From Actinosynnema pretiosum (GTDB lineage Bacteria; Actinomycetota; Actinomycetes; Mycobacteriales; Pseudonocardiaceae), in contig NZ_JAMTCF010000003.1 in the NCBI RefSeq assembly GCF_024171695.1, positions 516,406 to 580,405 on the forward strand: DNA of 64,000 bases. The letters are read 5' to 3'. A model generated the notes under the pieces. It saw only the letters and a program-made list of their open reading frames with translations. It searched no databases and was not told the DNA's origin. This document shows, piece after piece, positions 34,192 to 42,256 of the stretch. A program made the translations under genes and the position numbers. The stretch's first letter is position 1, and the number at the start of each line of letters is the position of its first letter.

Positions 34192-34789
34192 CCAGCGGCA
34201 GGAACGCCTGGGTGAGCGGGCCGATGGCCAGCGCGTACAGCACGGTGCCCACGCCGACCGTGCCGCCGAGCAGCCAGCCGATCCCCAGCACCGCGATCTC
34301 CACGGTGGTGCGCACCAGGCGCAGCGAGGTCCCGGTCCGCGCGCAGAAACCCGTGGTCAGGCCGTCGCGCGGGCCGGGGCCGAGCCGGGCGCCGATGTAG
34401 GTGGCGGCGGCCAGGCCGTTGAGCACGATGCCGAGGCCGAGGAACGCGGCCCGCCACGGCAGCGAGGTCGGCTCGGGCAGCACGGCCAGCCCGGCGTCCA
34501 CCGCGACGCCGATGACCACGATGTTCGCCAGCGTGCCCACGCCCGGCCGCTGGCGCAGCGGGATCCAGCACAGCATCACCAGCACGCCGACCAGGGCCGT
34601 GATCGTGCCGAAGGACAGGCCGGTGCGCTGCGCCAGGCCCTCGTGCAGCACGTCCCACGGGTCCAGCCCGAGGGTGGACCGGATGTGCAGCGCCATGCTC
34701 GTGCCGTACAGCCACAGGCCGGCGAACAGCTGGGGCAGGCGGCGAACGGGTGCCGTGGTGACGGGCAACTGGGTCAGGGCGGCGAGCAT
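34160..34789 (-). CDS. YczE/YyaS/YitT-family membrane protein
   Basis: This 209-residue protein has five or six membrane helices and the family motif TLGLDPWDVLHEGLA, like Bacillus YczE. The transport or signalling role is not settled. The gene is divergent from a MocR regulator, a standard arrangement in which the regulator controls the membrane gene. GAAGAT lies six bases before the ATG at 34789. Confidence 0.85.
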   Translation of the reverse strand: MLAALTQLPVTTAPVRRLPQLFAGLWLYGTSMALHIRSTLGLDPWDVLHEGLAQRTGLSFGTITALVGVLVMLCWIPLRQRPGVGTLANIVVIGVAVDAGLAVLPEPTSLPWRAAFLGLGIVLNGLAAATYIGARLGPGPRDGLTTGFCARTGTSLRLVRTTVEIAVLGIGWLLGGTVGVGTVLYALAIGPLTQAFLPLVTYVEPRPAS

Positions 34790-34826
34790 GTGGCCATCTT
34801 CAGCCCGCGTTCATCGAACTGAGAAG

Positions 34827-34848
34827 GGCCAATAGCCAATAATTGGCC
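34827..34848. promoter_or_regulatory. Operator between yczE-like and mocR genes
   Basis: GGCCAAT (34827-34833) and ATTGGCC (34842-34848) form an inverted repeat around a tandem direct repeat GCCAATA GCCAATA (34828-34841). It ends two bases before the MocR start. MocR proteins often bind paired direct repeats; autoregulation is inferred. Confidence 0.6.
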
Positions 34849-34850
34849 TC

Positions 34851-36314
34851 ATGCAGCACTCGATCCCGCCAGGTGGACGTGTTTCCGGGTTCCGACTCGC
34901 CAAGCTCCTCGGCGAGTGGCGACGACGAGGCGCGCGGCACGGGTCCGCGGACCTCGCCGCCGCCGTCCGGATGCTCGTCCTCGACGGCAGGCTGCCCGCG
35001 GGGACCCGGCTGCCCGCCGAGCGGGAGATGGCCGAGGCGCTGCCGGTCAGCCGGACCATGATCAGCGCCGCGCTGGACCAGCTGCGCGCCGAGGGGCTCG
35101 TGGCCTCCCGGCGCGGGGCGGGGACGTGGATCAGCCTGCCCAGCGGAGGGGCGCTGGTCGGCGGGGCGGACACCCCGCTGGTCGGCAGCAGCATGGTCGA
35201 CTTCGCCCGCGCCGCCCCACCCGCGATCCCCGGCCTGCTGCCCGCGTTCGACGCGGTGCGGGCCCGGCTGCCCGAGCAGCTGCTCGACCACGGGTACTAC
35301 GAGCACGGGGTGCCCGAGCTGCGGCGGCGCATCGCGCAGCGGTTCGAGGCGCGCGGGCTGCCCACCAGCCCGGACCAGATCCTGGTCACCAGCGGGGCGC
35401 AGCACGCGCTGGCCCTCGTGCTGCGGATGCTCACCGGGCCGGGGGACCGGGTGCTCGTGGAGCAGCCCAGCTACCCCAACGCGCTCGACGCGATCAAGGC
35501 CATGTCGGCGATCCCGGTCCCGGTCGCCATGACCGACACCGGCTGGGACCTGCCCGGCATCGCCGCCGCGCTGCGCCAGGCCGCGCCCCGGATGGCGTAC
35601 GTGGTGCCGGACTTCCACAACCCCACCGGGCACCGGATGGACGCGGCGACCCGCGCCGAGCTGGCCGACCTCGCGCGCCGGGCGCGGACCCCGCTCGTGG
35701 TGGACGAGACGATAGTGGAGCTGGACCTGGACGGTGACCCGCTGGACGGGCCGCCGCCGGTGGCCTCGTTCGCCGACGACCTCGTGGTGACCCTCGGGTC
35801 GGCCAGCAAGTCGCACTGGGCCGGGCTGCGGATCGGGTGGATCCGGGCGTCCACCGAGGTCGTGCACCGGCTGGTGTCCAGCCGGACCGCGCTCGACCTG
35901 GGCTCCGCGGTGCTGGACCAGATGGTGCTGGCCGAGCTGCTGACCGAGCCCGAGGCGGGGCTGGCCGAGCGGCGGCGGCACCTGGCGGGGCAGCGGGACG
36001 TGCTGATGGCGGGGTTGCGGGAGCACCTGCCGCAGTGGCGGTTCGACCGGCCGGGGGGCGGGCTCAGCGTGTGGTGCGAGCTGGACGCGCCGGTGAGCAC
36101 CCGGATCGCGGTGGTCGCGCAGAACCACGGGATGCGGTTGGCGCCGGGGGCGCGGTTCGGGGCGCACGGGGGGTTCGAGCGGTGGCTGCGGCTGCCGTTC
36201 GTGCTGCCGTCCGACGTGCTGCGGGAGGCGGTGCGGCGGTTGGGGCTGGTGGCCGCCGCGGTGTCGGGGGGCGGGTCGGTGCCGCACCAGGAGGTGGACG
36301 TGCCGGTGGCTTGA
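34851..36314 (+). CDS. MocR-type regulator: GntR HTH fused to PLP aminotransferase domain
   Basis: This 487-residue protein has a winged HTH at about 25-95 (LPAEREMAEALPVSRTMISAALDQLRAEGLV). A fold-type I aminotransferase domain follows (about 115-475), with the PLP lysine in LGSASKSHWAGLRIGW and the substrate motif DFHNPTG. MocR proteins sense PLP or an amino compound bound to the pseudo-enzyme domain. Divergence from a YczE-like gene matches YczR-type regulators. The ATG lies immediately after the palindromic site, so its own promoter is covered by it. Confidence 0.9.
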   Translation: MQHSIPPGGRVSGFRLAKLLGEWRRRGARHGSADLAAAVRMLVLDGRLPAGTRLPAEREMAEALPVSRTMISAALDQLRAEGLVASRRGAGTWISLPSGGALVGGADTPLVGSSMVDFARAAPPAIPGLLPAFDAVRARLPEQLLDHGYYEHGVPELRRRIAQRFEARGLPTSPDQILVTSGAQHALALVLRMLTGPGDRVLVEQPSYPNALDAIKAMSAIPVPVAMTDTGWDLPGIAAALRQAAPRMAYVVPDFHNPTGHRMDAATRAELADLARRARTPLVVDETIVELDLDGDPLDGPPPVASFADDLVVTLGSASKSHWAGLRIGWIRASTEVVHRLVSSRTALDLGSAVLDQMVLAELLTEPEAGLAERRRHLAGQRDVLMAGLREHLPQWRFDRPGGGLSVWCELDAPVSTRIAVVAQNHGMRLAPGARFGAHGGFERWLRLPFVLPSDVLREAVRRLGLVAAAVSGGGSVPHQEVDVPVA

Positions 36315-36525
36315 GGGGGGCCGGTCTGGGTGATCAACCGCGTTCTTGCCGGTCGCGGGATCAGGTGCGGCGGATCCGGGGTGGCCTGGGGAGAGCCGGT
36401 GCGCGGCTTCGCCGGGGGCCGGGTCGGGAGCGGCTGCCCGCTCTGGCGCGGTGGTCCCGAGGTGGTTGCCAGGTGCGGCTTCGGTTCTGCTTCTTGCTGG
36501 TGCTCGCATCGCTTCGTGATGCGAA

Positions 36526-36570
36526 CCCACAGCGGGAGACGCTCCAGGGAGTGGCGTCTCCCGCTGTGGG
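36526..36570. terminator. Perfect 17-bp stem hairpin
   Basis: Bases 36526-36542 (start CCCACAGCGGG) are the exact inverse complement of 36554-36570, with an 11-base loop. Confidence 0.8.
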
Positions 36571-36619
36571 CTCCCGTGCGATCCCGTCGACGCGGGGGCA
36601 GCGCGACGTCGGGACCGTT

Positions 36620-36654
36620 CCCGTTCCTGCCGGGGCGCGGTCGGCAGGAACGGG
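36620..36654. terminator. Perfect 13-bp stem hairpin
   Basis: CCCGTTCCTGCCG (36620-36632) pairs exactly with 36642-36654 over a 9-base loop, 97 bases before the Ala/Gln-rich gene's stop. Confidence 0.75.
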
Positions 36655-36750
36655 GAGCCTGTGCGGGGGTGTGCCGGTGGTGCGGGGAGGAACGACGGTG
36701 CTGTGCGCAAGCGCTCTGGGCGCGCGCGGACCGGTGCCTGGCGGCGTCGT

Positions 36751-38175
36751 TCAGTCGGGCGAGGTGCTCGGCAGGCCGGGGACGCGGCCGGGTGAGCGGT
36801 CGTCGTCCGCGCGCTCCGCGACCCGGATCACGGGGGTCGGGGGGTCGGCCGACGGGGTGAGCAGCGCGTTCGGCGCGCTGCCGCCCCGGTTGTTGCTGGA
36901 CGAGGTGTCCTGCGCCCCGCCCGAGGAGGCCGAGGGGCCGCCTGCGGGCGCGTGCTGCGGCGCCGGGGACGGTGGGTGCGCGGGAGCCTCGGGGGTCGGG
37001 CGCTCCCAGGTGTCCTGGTGCGGCTCGGAGGGCGCGTCCTCGTGCGCTTCCTCGGGAGCCGCCTGCGCCGACGGGGGGACCTGCTGCCTGCGGGGGGTGG
37101 TGCTGGTCGGTGCCGCGAGGGCCCGGTCCGGCGCGGCGGCCGAGGGGGGCGCCGCGGTCGGTGCGGGGGTCTGCGCCTCGGCGGCGGCGGGCTGCTCGGT
37201 CGGGGCGGTGTCCGGGGTCGTGCCGGGGACCGCGTTCGCGACCGTGCCGCCCAGCACCGGGACGAGGGCCAGCCTGCTGACCACCTTGCCGCCGATCAGC
37301 ACCGGGATCGTGGTGATCTGGCCGGTGAGCGCGGAGCCTTCGAGGTCCGCGCTGGTCAGGATGGTCGAGACCGCGCCGCCGGAGGTGGGGCCCGTCGCGG
37401 AGTTCCCGGTCGGGGAGCTGCCCTGGACCTGGCCGGTGGGCGTGCCTGCCGTGAGCGCACCGGCCGTGAGCGCGCCGCCGGTGGACTGCGCGGACTGCTG
37501 AGCCGTGAGCGCTTGGGCCGCGAGTGCCTGAGCCGTGAGCGCCTGAGCCGTGAGCGCCTGGGCCGTGAGCGCCTGGGCCGCCAGTGCCTGGATCGTGAGC
37601 GCCTGCCCGGTGAGCGCCGTGCCCGCGAGGGCCGACCCCTGGAGCGCGGTGGTCTGTGCGGTGGTCTGCGCGCCGGTCTGCTGCGCACCGGCCTGCGCGG
37701 TGGCCTGGAGCGCGCTCGCCGTCCCGGTGGACTGCGGTTGCCGCGCGGGAGCCGTCGCCCCGAGCGCCTGCGCGCCGAGCTGCGCCGAGGTCGGACCCGT
37801 CGACGTCGCCGCAACCTGGGCGAGCGCGGCGGGCGCTGACTGGCCGTGCAGGGGTTGGCTGAACTGGGTGACGGCCGTTTGGGTGACCGCCGACTGGGCG
37901 AGCTGAGGCGGCTGAAGGGCCGTCGACTCGGGCGACCGGGCGCTCTGCGCGAGCGAGCCCTGGGCCGCCGTGAGCTGCGGCGCGGTCGAGCCCGCCGCGA
38001 GGACCTGGGCGTTGTCGCCGGTCGTGGCCCCGAGCGCTGCCGGATCGGCCTCCGCCCACGCGCTTCCCGACGCGGCCAGCCAGGCCGTTCCGGCGAGCCC
38101 CGCCACCACGAATCCCCTGAGCAGCAGCGAGCCGCCGCGGCGCAGGACGTTGCTGAGAGCCACGCGGATCACCAC
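36751..38175 (-). CDS. Secreted Ala/Gln/Thr-rich protein with QALTA repeats
   Basis: This 474-residue protein has a twin-Arg-poor signal peptide with cleavage around ASGSAWA-EA (near residue 42). It is followed by Ala/Gln/Thr/Ser-rich low-complexity sequence. Residues about 190-225 are tandem pentapeptides QALTA/QALAA. A short hydrophobic segment (TGQITTIPVLIGGKVVSRLA, LVPVLGGTVANAVPG) and a Pro-rich acidic C-terminus complete it. It resembles no characterised enzyme. A surface or matrix structural role is possible, but this is conjecture. The GTG at 38175 has no clear ribosome site. Confidence 0.7.
   Translation of the reverse strand: MVIRVALSNVLRRGGSLLLRGFVVAGLAGTAWLAASGSAWAEADPAALGATTGDNAQVLAAGSTAPQLTAAQGSLAQSARSPESTALQPPQLAQSAVTQTAVTQFSQPLHGQSAPAALAQVAATSTGPTSAQLGAQALGATAPARQPQSTGTASALQATAQAGAQQTGAQTTAQTTALQGSALAGTALTGQALTIQALAAQALTAQALTAQALTAQALAAQALTAQQSAQSTGGALTAGALTAGTPTGQVQGSSPTGNSATGPTSGGAVSTILTSADLEGSALTGQITTIPVLIGGKVVSRLALVPVLGGTVANAVPGTTPDTAPTEQPAAAEAQTPAPTAAPPSAAAPDRALAAPTSTTPRRQQVPPSAQAAPEEAHEDAPSEPHQDTWERPTPEAPAHPPSPAPQHAPAGGPSASSGGAQDTSSSNNRGGSAPNALLTPSADPPTPVIRVAERADDDRSPGRVPGLPSTSPD
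37500..37605. repeat. 15-bp tandem repeats encoding QALTA/QALAA
   Basis: About seven copies of a 15-base unit close to AGCCGTGAGCGCCTG on the plus strand, inside the secreted Ala/Gln-rich gene. Unit changes are mostly in two bases (ALTA versus ALAA, one ALTI). Confidence 0.8.
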
Positions 38176-38622
38176 CGTTCCGGATGGGGCGAACGGGACG
38201 GGACCGTTCTGAGGTCGACGTTCGAGGTATGTCTAGCACCGGGCACGGCTTTTGCGAACGGCATCGGAGCGAAGCAACCCGTAAGGGCGGTCCTCTGCGG
38301 CTGTACGGGGCGCGGGGGCGGGGTGTGAACACCGTCAGTCGTTGTCACGCCACGTGCTCGCGCCACCGTCCGTCCGTTGTGGACCTCCTCGGAACCACCC
38401 GGTTGTGTCCGATGTGGACGTTGGTGGGGTGCAGCGTGTGAGGGCTTACCCATCGGTCACCGTTCCGGGGGAACGGTCGCACGTGCAGATGCACGGGACC
38501 CCGGGGTGGTTGCCCGGTGTGGGCCGTTCGTGTGACCCGTCCTGGGAGCGCTCCCGGGACCCTGCGTCGCGGCGGCCGGGCGGCCGGGCCCCGAGGCGGC
38601 CCCCTGACCGCTCCGGCGCCCC
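38176..38622. other. Intergenic region between secreted-protein and sigma-factor genes
   Basis: About 450 bases, locally less GC-rich, presumably containing the promoter of the secreted-protein gene. I see no gene and no clear hairpin or repeat. Confidence 0.5.
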
Positions 38623-39915
38623 TCACCAGCCCGCCTCGACCAGGCGGCGGCGCAGCAGCGCGAGGCACCGCCCGCGCGCCGCGCCCGCGCTGCACGCGGC
38701 CACCCCGGCGGCCTCGGCGATCAACCGCCCGTCGGGCCGTGGCCCGGCCGCGACCAGCAGCAGCACCGCCCGACACCGCTCGTCCACCCCGTCCAGCGCC
38801 ACCCGCAACGCCCGCTCCTGCGCCCGCCGAACCGCGAAGTCCTCACCGGACTCCCCGAACCCGCCAGGCTCCCCGAGCCGCCCGAAACCCCCGCCCGCCC
38901 CGAAGACGCCGAACGGACCGAACGGCGCGAACGGACTCAACGGCCGCTCCGACTGCTCCGGCCGCACTGGCTGCACCGATCGCTCCGATCGCTCCGACTG
39001 CGCCAAGTGCTCCGGCCGTTCCGACTGCGCTGATCGCCCCGGCCGTCCCGGCGGTGTCGACCGCCCCGGCTGTGCCGACCGCGCAGGGTTTTGGGGCACC
39101 AGCAGGGACGAGGAAGCCGCTGGGGCTGGTGAAACCGTCGCGGGCGGGAGGGCCAGTGGATTCGAGAGGACCGGCTGCTCCGGGGAAGCCGTCGAGACCG
39201 GAGGGGGCGGACTCGTTGACAGCGCCGGATCGGCCGGATCGAGGCCGCCGGACCGGTTCACCGCGCCCACGCCGCCGGACCGGTCGCACTCGCAGCTCCC
39301 GTGCCCCTGGCCGGACTCGCCCGCCCGGCTGACGCGCGCGGGTTCCAGGCGCTGGTTGATCTTGTCTCGCCGACCGGCCCCGCCTGCCTGCCCGGCCTCG
39401 CCTGCCCGCCCGGCGCCGCGCTCCCCGCACCGGCAAGCCCCACCGCCCCCGCCGAGGCCCGCGCTCCCGCTGGCCCCGGCTGTCCGATCAGGACCGCCGC
39501 CGTCGCGCGGCGCCCCGAAGCCACCCCACCACCCGGCCTCCGCACCCGCCCGCCGCCCGCCGCGCGAGCTCCCGCGCCCGGTGACCGCGTCGAGCCAGTG
39601 CTCGCCCCCGCCGACGTCCCCCAAGGCGGTCGCTGGGAGTTCCCGGCAGCGGGACCTGAGCTGCTTGCGGGCCTGGTTGCGGGCCGTCGCGGCCAGCCAG
39701 GAGATCAGCTTCGCCGGGTCCCGCACCGCGCCCGCGTGCTCGGCCAGCGCGAGCCACGTCGCCTGGCAGGCGTCCGCCACCTCCTCCTCGGTCAGCCGGT
39801 GGCCGCCCACCACCGACCGCACCAGGGGCGCGTACCGCCCGACGATCTCCCGCCACGCCCGCTCGTCGCCCGCGCCCGCCCCGGCGAGCAGGACCGCATC
39901 ACTGCTGTGTCGCAT
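38623..39915 (-). CDS. ECF-like sigma factor with long insert between regions 2 and 4
   Basis: The ATG at 39915 gives 430 residues. Region 2 is clear at about 8-90 (GDERAWREIVGRYAPLVRSV, CQATWLALAEH, ISWLAATARNQARKQLRSR). Region 4 lies at about 360-430 (ALDGVDERCRAVLLLVAAG...ARGRCLALLRRRLVEAGW). Between them are about 260 residues of Gly-, then Ser/Pro/Arg-rich sequence, where normal ECF factors have 20-50. The insert reads without stops and has no known domain. Region 4 matches poorly around the HTH. It lies downstream of the ABC exporter operon, separated by a terminator. No anti-sigma gene is adjacent. Confidence 0.72.
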   Translation of the reverse strand: MRHSSDAVLLAGAGAGDERAWREIVGRYAPLVRSVVGGHRLTEEEVADACQATWLALAEHAGAVRDPAKLISWLAATARNQARKQLRSRCRELPATALGDVGGGEHWLDAVTGRGSSRGGRRAGAEAGWWGGFGAPRDGGGPDRTAGASGSAGLGGGGGACRCGERGAGRAGEAGQAGGAGRRDKINQRLEPARVSRAGESGQGHGSCECDRSGGVGAVNRSGGLDPADPALSTSPPPPVSTASPEQPVLSNPLALPPATVSPAPAASSSLLVPQNPARSAQPGRSTPPGRPGRSAQSERPEHLAQSERSERSVQPVRPEQSERPLSPFAPFGPFGVFGAGGGFGRLGEPGGFGESGEDFAVRRAQERALRVALDGVDERCRAVLLLVAAGPRPDGRLIAEAAGVAACSAGAARGRCLALLRRRLVEAGW

Positions 39916-40001
39916 GACCGCTCGGACCGCGCCGACCGCCCACCCGTTTCCGCTGGCACACGAAGGTGCGCACGATGTATCCACGGCCGATGAACCCGCT
40001 C

Positions 40002-40031
40002 GGGGCGCCCGCCCACGCGTGCGGGCGCCCC
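40002..40031. terminator. Terminator of the ABC exporter operon
   Basis: GGGGCGCCCG (40002-40011) pairs perfectly with CGGGCGCCCC (40022-40031), six bases past the last permease stop. Confidence 0.8.
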
Positions 40032-40036
40032 GGCGC

Positions 40037-42256
40037 TCACTCCGCGCGCAGCCCCTCCGGGGTGATCGCCGACCGCAGCGCGGGCAGCGTGCACGCGCCC
40101 ACGACCAGCACCACCGCGCCCGCCGAGCCGAACGCCGTCACCAGCGCCGCCCAGTCCACCCGGAACCGGTCGGCGGGAACGACCAGCCACGCCCCCGCCA
40201 GGCCGAGCGGCGCGGCCACGGCCAGGCCCAGCGCCGCCGGGATCGCCGCCTGCCACAGCGCCGCCCGCACCAGCACCTCCCTCGGCACCCCGTTCGCCGC
40301 GAGCACCGCCACCGGCCCGCGCCGCTCCCACACCCGGTCCACCGCGACCACCACCAGGCCGACCACGGCGAGCAGGGTCAGCAGCACCGACCCGCCGAGC
40401 ACCCCGTTGCGCAGGGTGGTGAACAGCTCCACCCGCCCGGCCTCGTACCCGGTGACCAGCGCCGACGCCCGGTCGACCCGCTCGGTCACCGCCTGCAGCC
40501 GCTCGCCGAACGTCTCGTCCGGGTCGCCCCGCACCACCAGCCGCTGCGGCTCCAGCGCCAGCAGCGCCGGGTCGTCGGCCACGACCAGGCCCAGGTACTC
40601 CCCGGTCACGTCCCCGCCCAGCACCCGGTGCTCGGGCACGACCCACCGGACCGGCTCGCCGCCGAACACCCGCAGCAGCACCTCGGTGCCCGCGGCGGGC
40701 GGCGCGCCGCCGACCAGGTAGGCGCGGCCGGGCGCGCAGTCGGTCACCCGCAACCGGTCCGCGATCTCCGCGCAGTCGGTCGTGACCACCTGCGCGCCCT
40801 CGGTGCTCGCCATCCGGACCTCGCTGATCCGCCGCGCCCCGCCGACCAGCGACACCGACTCGGCCAGCTCCCGCACCGGCGTGCCCGGCGCGAGCCCCAG
40901 CACCCACCGGCCCGGCTCCCCGCCCGCGCTGGACCCGGCCGCGACGTGGTCGGCGGCGACCCCGAGCAGCACCTGGAGCATCAGCCCGCCCGCCAGCACC
41001 ACCACGACCCCGGACAGCACCCTCGGCGTGTTCCGGTCGGACCCCAGCGCGCGCACCGCCAGCAACCCGGCCACCCCGTCCGGCCGCGCCCGCCGCGCCA
41101 CCCGGTCCACCAGCCACGGCAGCAGCGCGCCCGTCCCCGCCAGCACCAGCGCGATGCCGCCACCGGCCGCGCCCGCCAGCGCGGGCGAGTCCACCACCTC
41201 GGTGAACGTCGCCGCGACCGACAGCACCACCAGCACCAGCGCGCCCGCGCCGAGCGGCCCGAGCCGCCAGCCCACCCGGCGCGGCGGGGCCTCGGCGCGC
41301 GCGCCGAGGCCGAGCGGCCCGGTCGTCCCCACGCCGACGCCGAGCACCGCCGCGCCCACCGCCACCAGCGGCACGCCCAGCGCGACCACCAGCGACGGCA
41401 GCGGCGCGGGCAGCACGTCGGTGGGGAAGAACCCGATGCCCTCCACCTCGACGAACCGCACCAGCGGTCGCGCCGCGAAGAACAGCGCCGTCCCCACCAG
41501 CAGCCCCAGCAGCGCGCCGACCAGCGCCTCGCCCGCCGCGATCCGCCTGACCTGCGCGCCGGACGCGCCGACCAGCCGGATCGAGGACAGCCGCCGGTCC
41601 CGGCCCGCCGCCCCCAACCGGGTCGAGACCAGCACGAACGTGCCCAGCGGCAGCAGCATCGCGACCAGCCCGGCGATCACCAGCAGCTGGTAGAACGGCC
41701 CCCACACCGGCGGTGGCCGCTCCACCCCGAACCCGGCCACCGGCTCGGCCCCGCCCACGTGGTGCGCGGCCAGCCCGGCGTAGAAGGAGAGCGACCTGGG
41801 GCGGGCCAACCCCTCGTCGGCGATCACGCCGATGACCCGCTCCGGGAACCTCGCCCGCACGCCCTCGTCCGCGCCGAGCAGGTCGAACAGCGCGGGCGAC
41901 ACCACGATCTCGCCCGGCGCGGGGACCCGGCCGACCCCCGGTGGTGGCGTCGCGGCCGGTGACACCGCCGCCAGCTCCAGCCCGGTGATCAGCCTGCCCT
42001 GCCAGGACACGACCACGCCCCTGGTGCGCAGCGCCGCGTCCTGCGCGACCGGAGCGGGTCGGGGCAGCGCCGCCCCGACCCGCTCCGACTTCGCCTCGCG
42101 CGCGGGCCCGATGGACGTGCCGATCAGCAGCACGACCACCCCCAGGCCCACCCCGACGGCGGTGAGCGCCAGCCTGGCCCACGCCGTCCGCCCGCCCCCG
42201 ACGGCGAGCCGAACGCCGAGGACCAGGTCTGCCGCCCAGTGCGCGCGAGGAGTCAT
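40037..42256 (-). CDS. FtsX-like ABC transporter permease (third permease)
   Basis: This 739-residue permease has an N-terminal helix, an extracellular domain, a three-helix FtsX module (about 210-340, RLGAAGRDRRLSSIRLVGASGAQVRRIAAGEALVG) and a second module at the C-terminus. It is clearly related to, but more divergent than, the other two permeases in the operon. Its ATG overlaps the preceding permease stop by four bases. It would use the ATPase encoded at 47193-47870. Substrates of such PadR-controlled exporters are often peptides or lipophilic drugs; none can be named here. Confidence 0.85.
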   Translation of the reverse strand: MTPRAHWAADLVLGVRLAVGGGRTAWARLALTAVGVGLGVVVLLIGTSIGPAREAKSERVGAALPRPAPVAQDAALRTRGVVVSWQGRLITGLELAAVSPAATPPPGVGRVPAPGEIVVSPALFDLLGADEGVRARFPERVIGVIADEGLARPRSLSFYAGLAAHHVGGAEPVAGFGVERPPPVWGPFYQLLVIAGLVAMLLPLGTFVLVSTRLGAAGRDRRLSSIRLVGASGAQVRRIAAGEALVGALLGLLVGTALFFAARPLVRFVEVEGIGFFPTDVLPAPLPSLVVALGVPLVAVGAAVLGVGVGTTGPLGLGARAEAPPRRVGWRLGPLGAGALVLVVLSVAATFTEVVDSPALAGAAGGGIALVLAGTGALLPWLVDRVARRARPDGVAGLLAVRALGSDRNTPRVLSGVVVVLAGGLMLQVLLGVAADHVAAGSSAGGEPGRWVLGLAPGTPVRELAESVSLVGGARRISEVRMASTEGAQVVTTDCAEIADRLRVTDCAPGRAYLVGGAPPAAGTEVLLRVFGGEPVRWVVPEHRVLGGDVTGEYLGLVVADDPALLALEPQRLVVRGDPDETFGERLQAVTERVDRASALVTGYEAGRVELFTTLRNGVLGGSVLLTLLAVVGLVVVAVDRVWERRGPVAVLAANGVPREVLVRAALWQAAIPAALGLAVAAPLGLAGAWLVVPADRFRVDWAALVTAFGSAGAVVLVVGACTLPALRSAITPEGLRAE

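Larger units (their letters stand above)
36315..36750. other. Intergenic region with tandem hairpins
   Basis: No gene is supported. At least two strong inverted repeats (36526-36570 and 36620-36654) and a weaker one around 36506-36526 lie between convergent genes. Confidence 0.7.
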
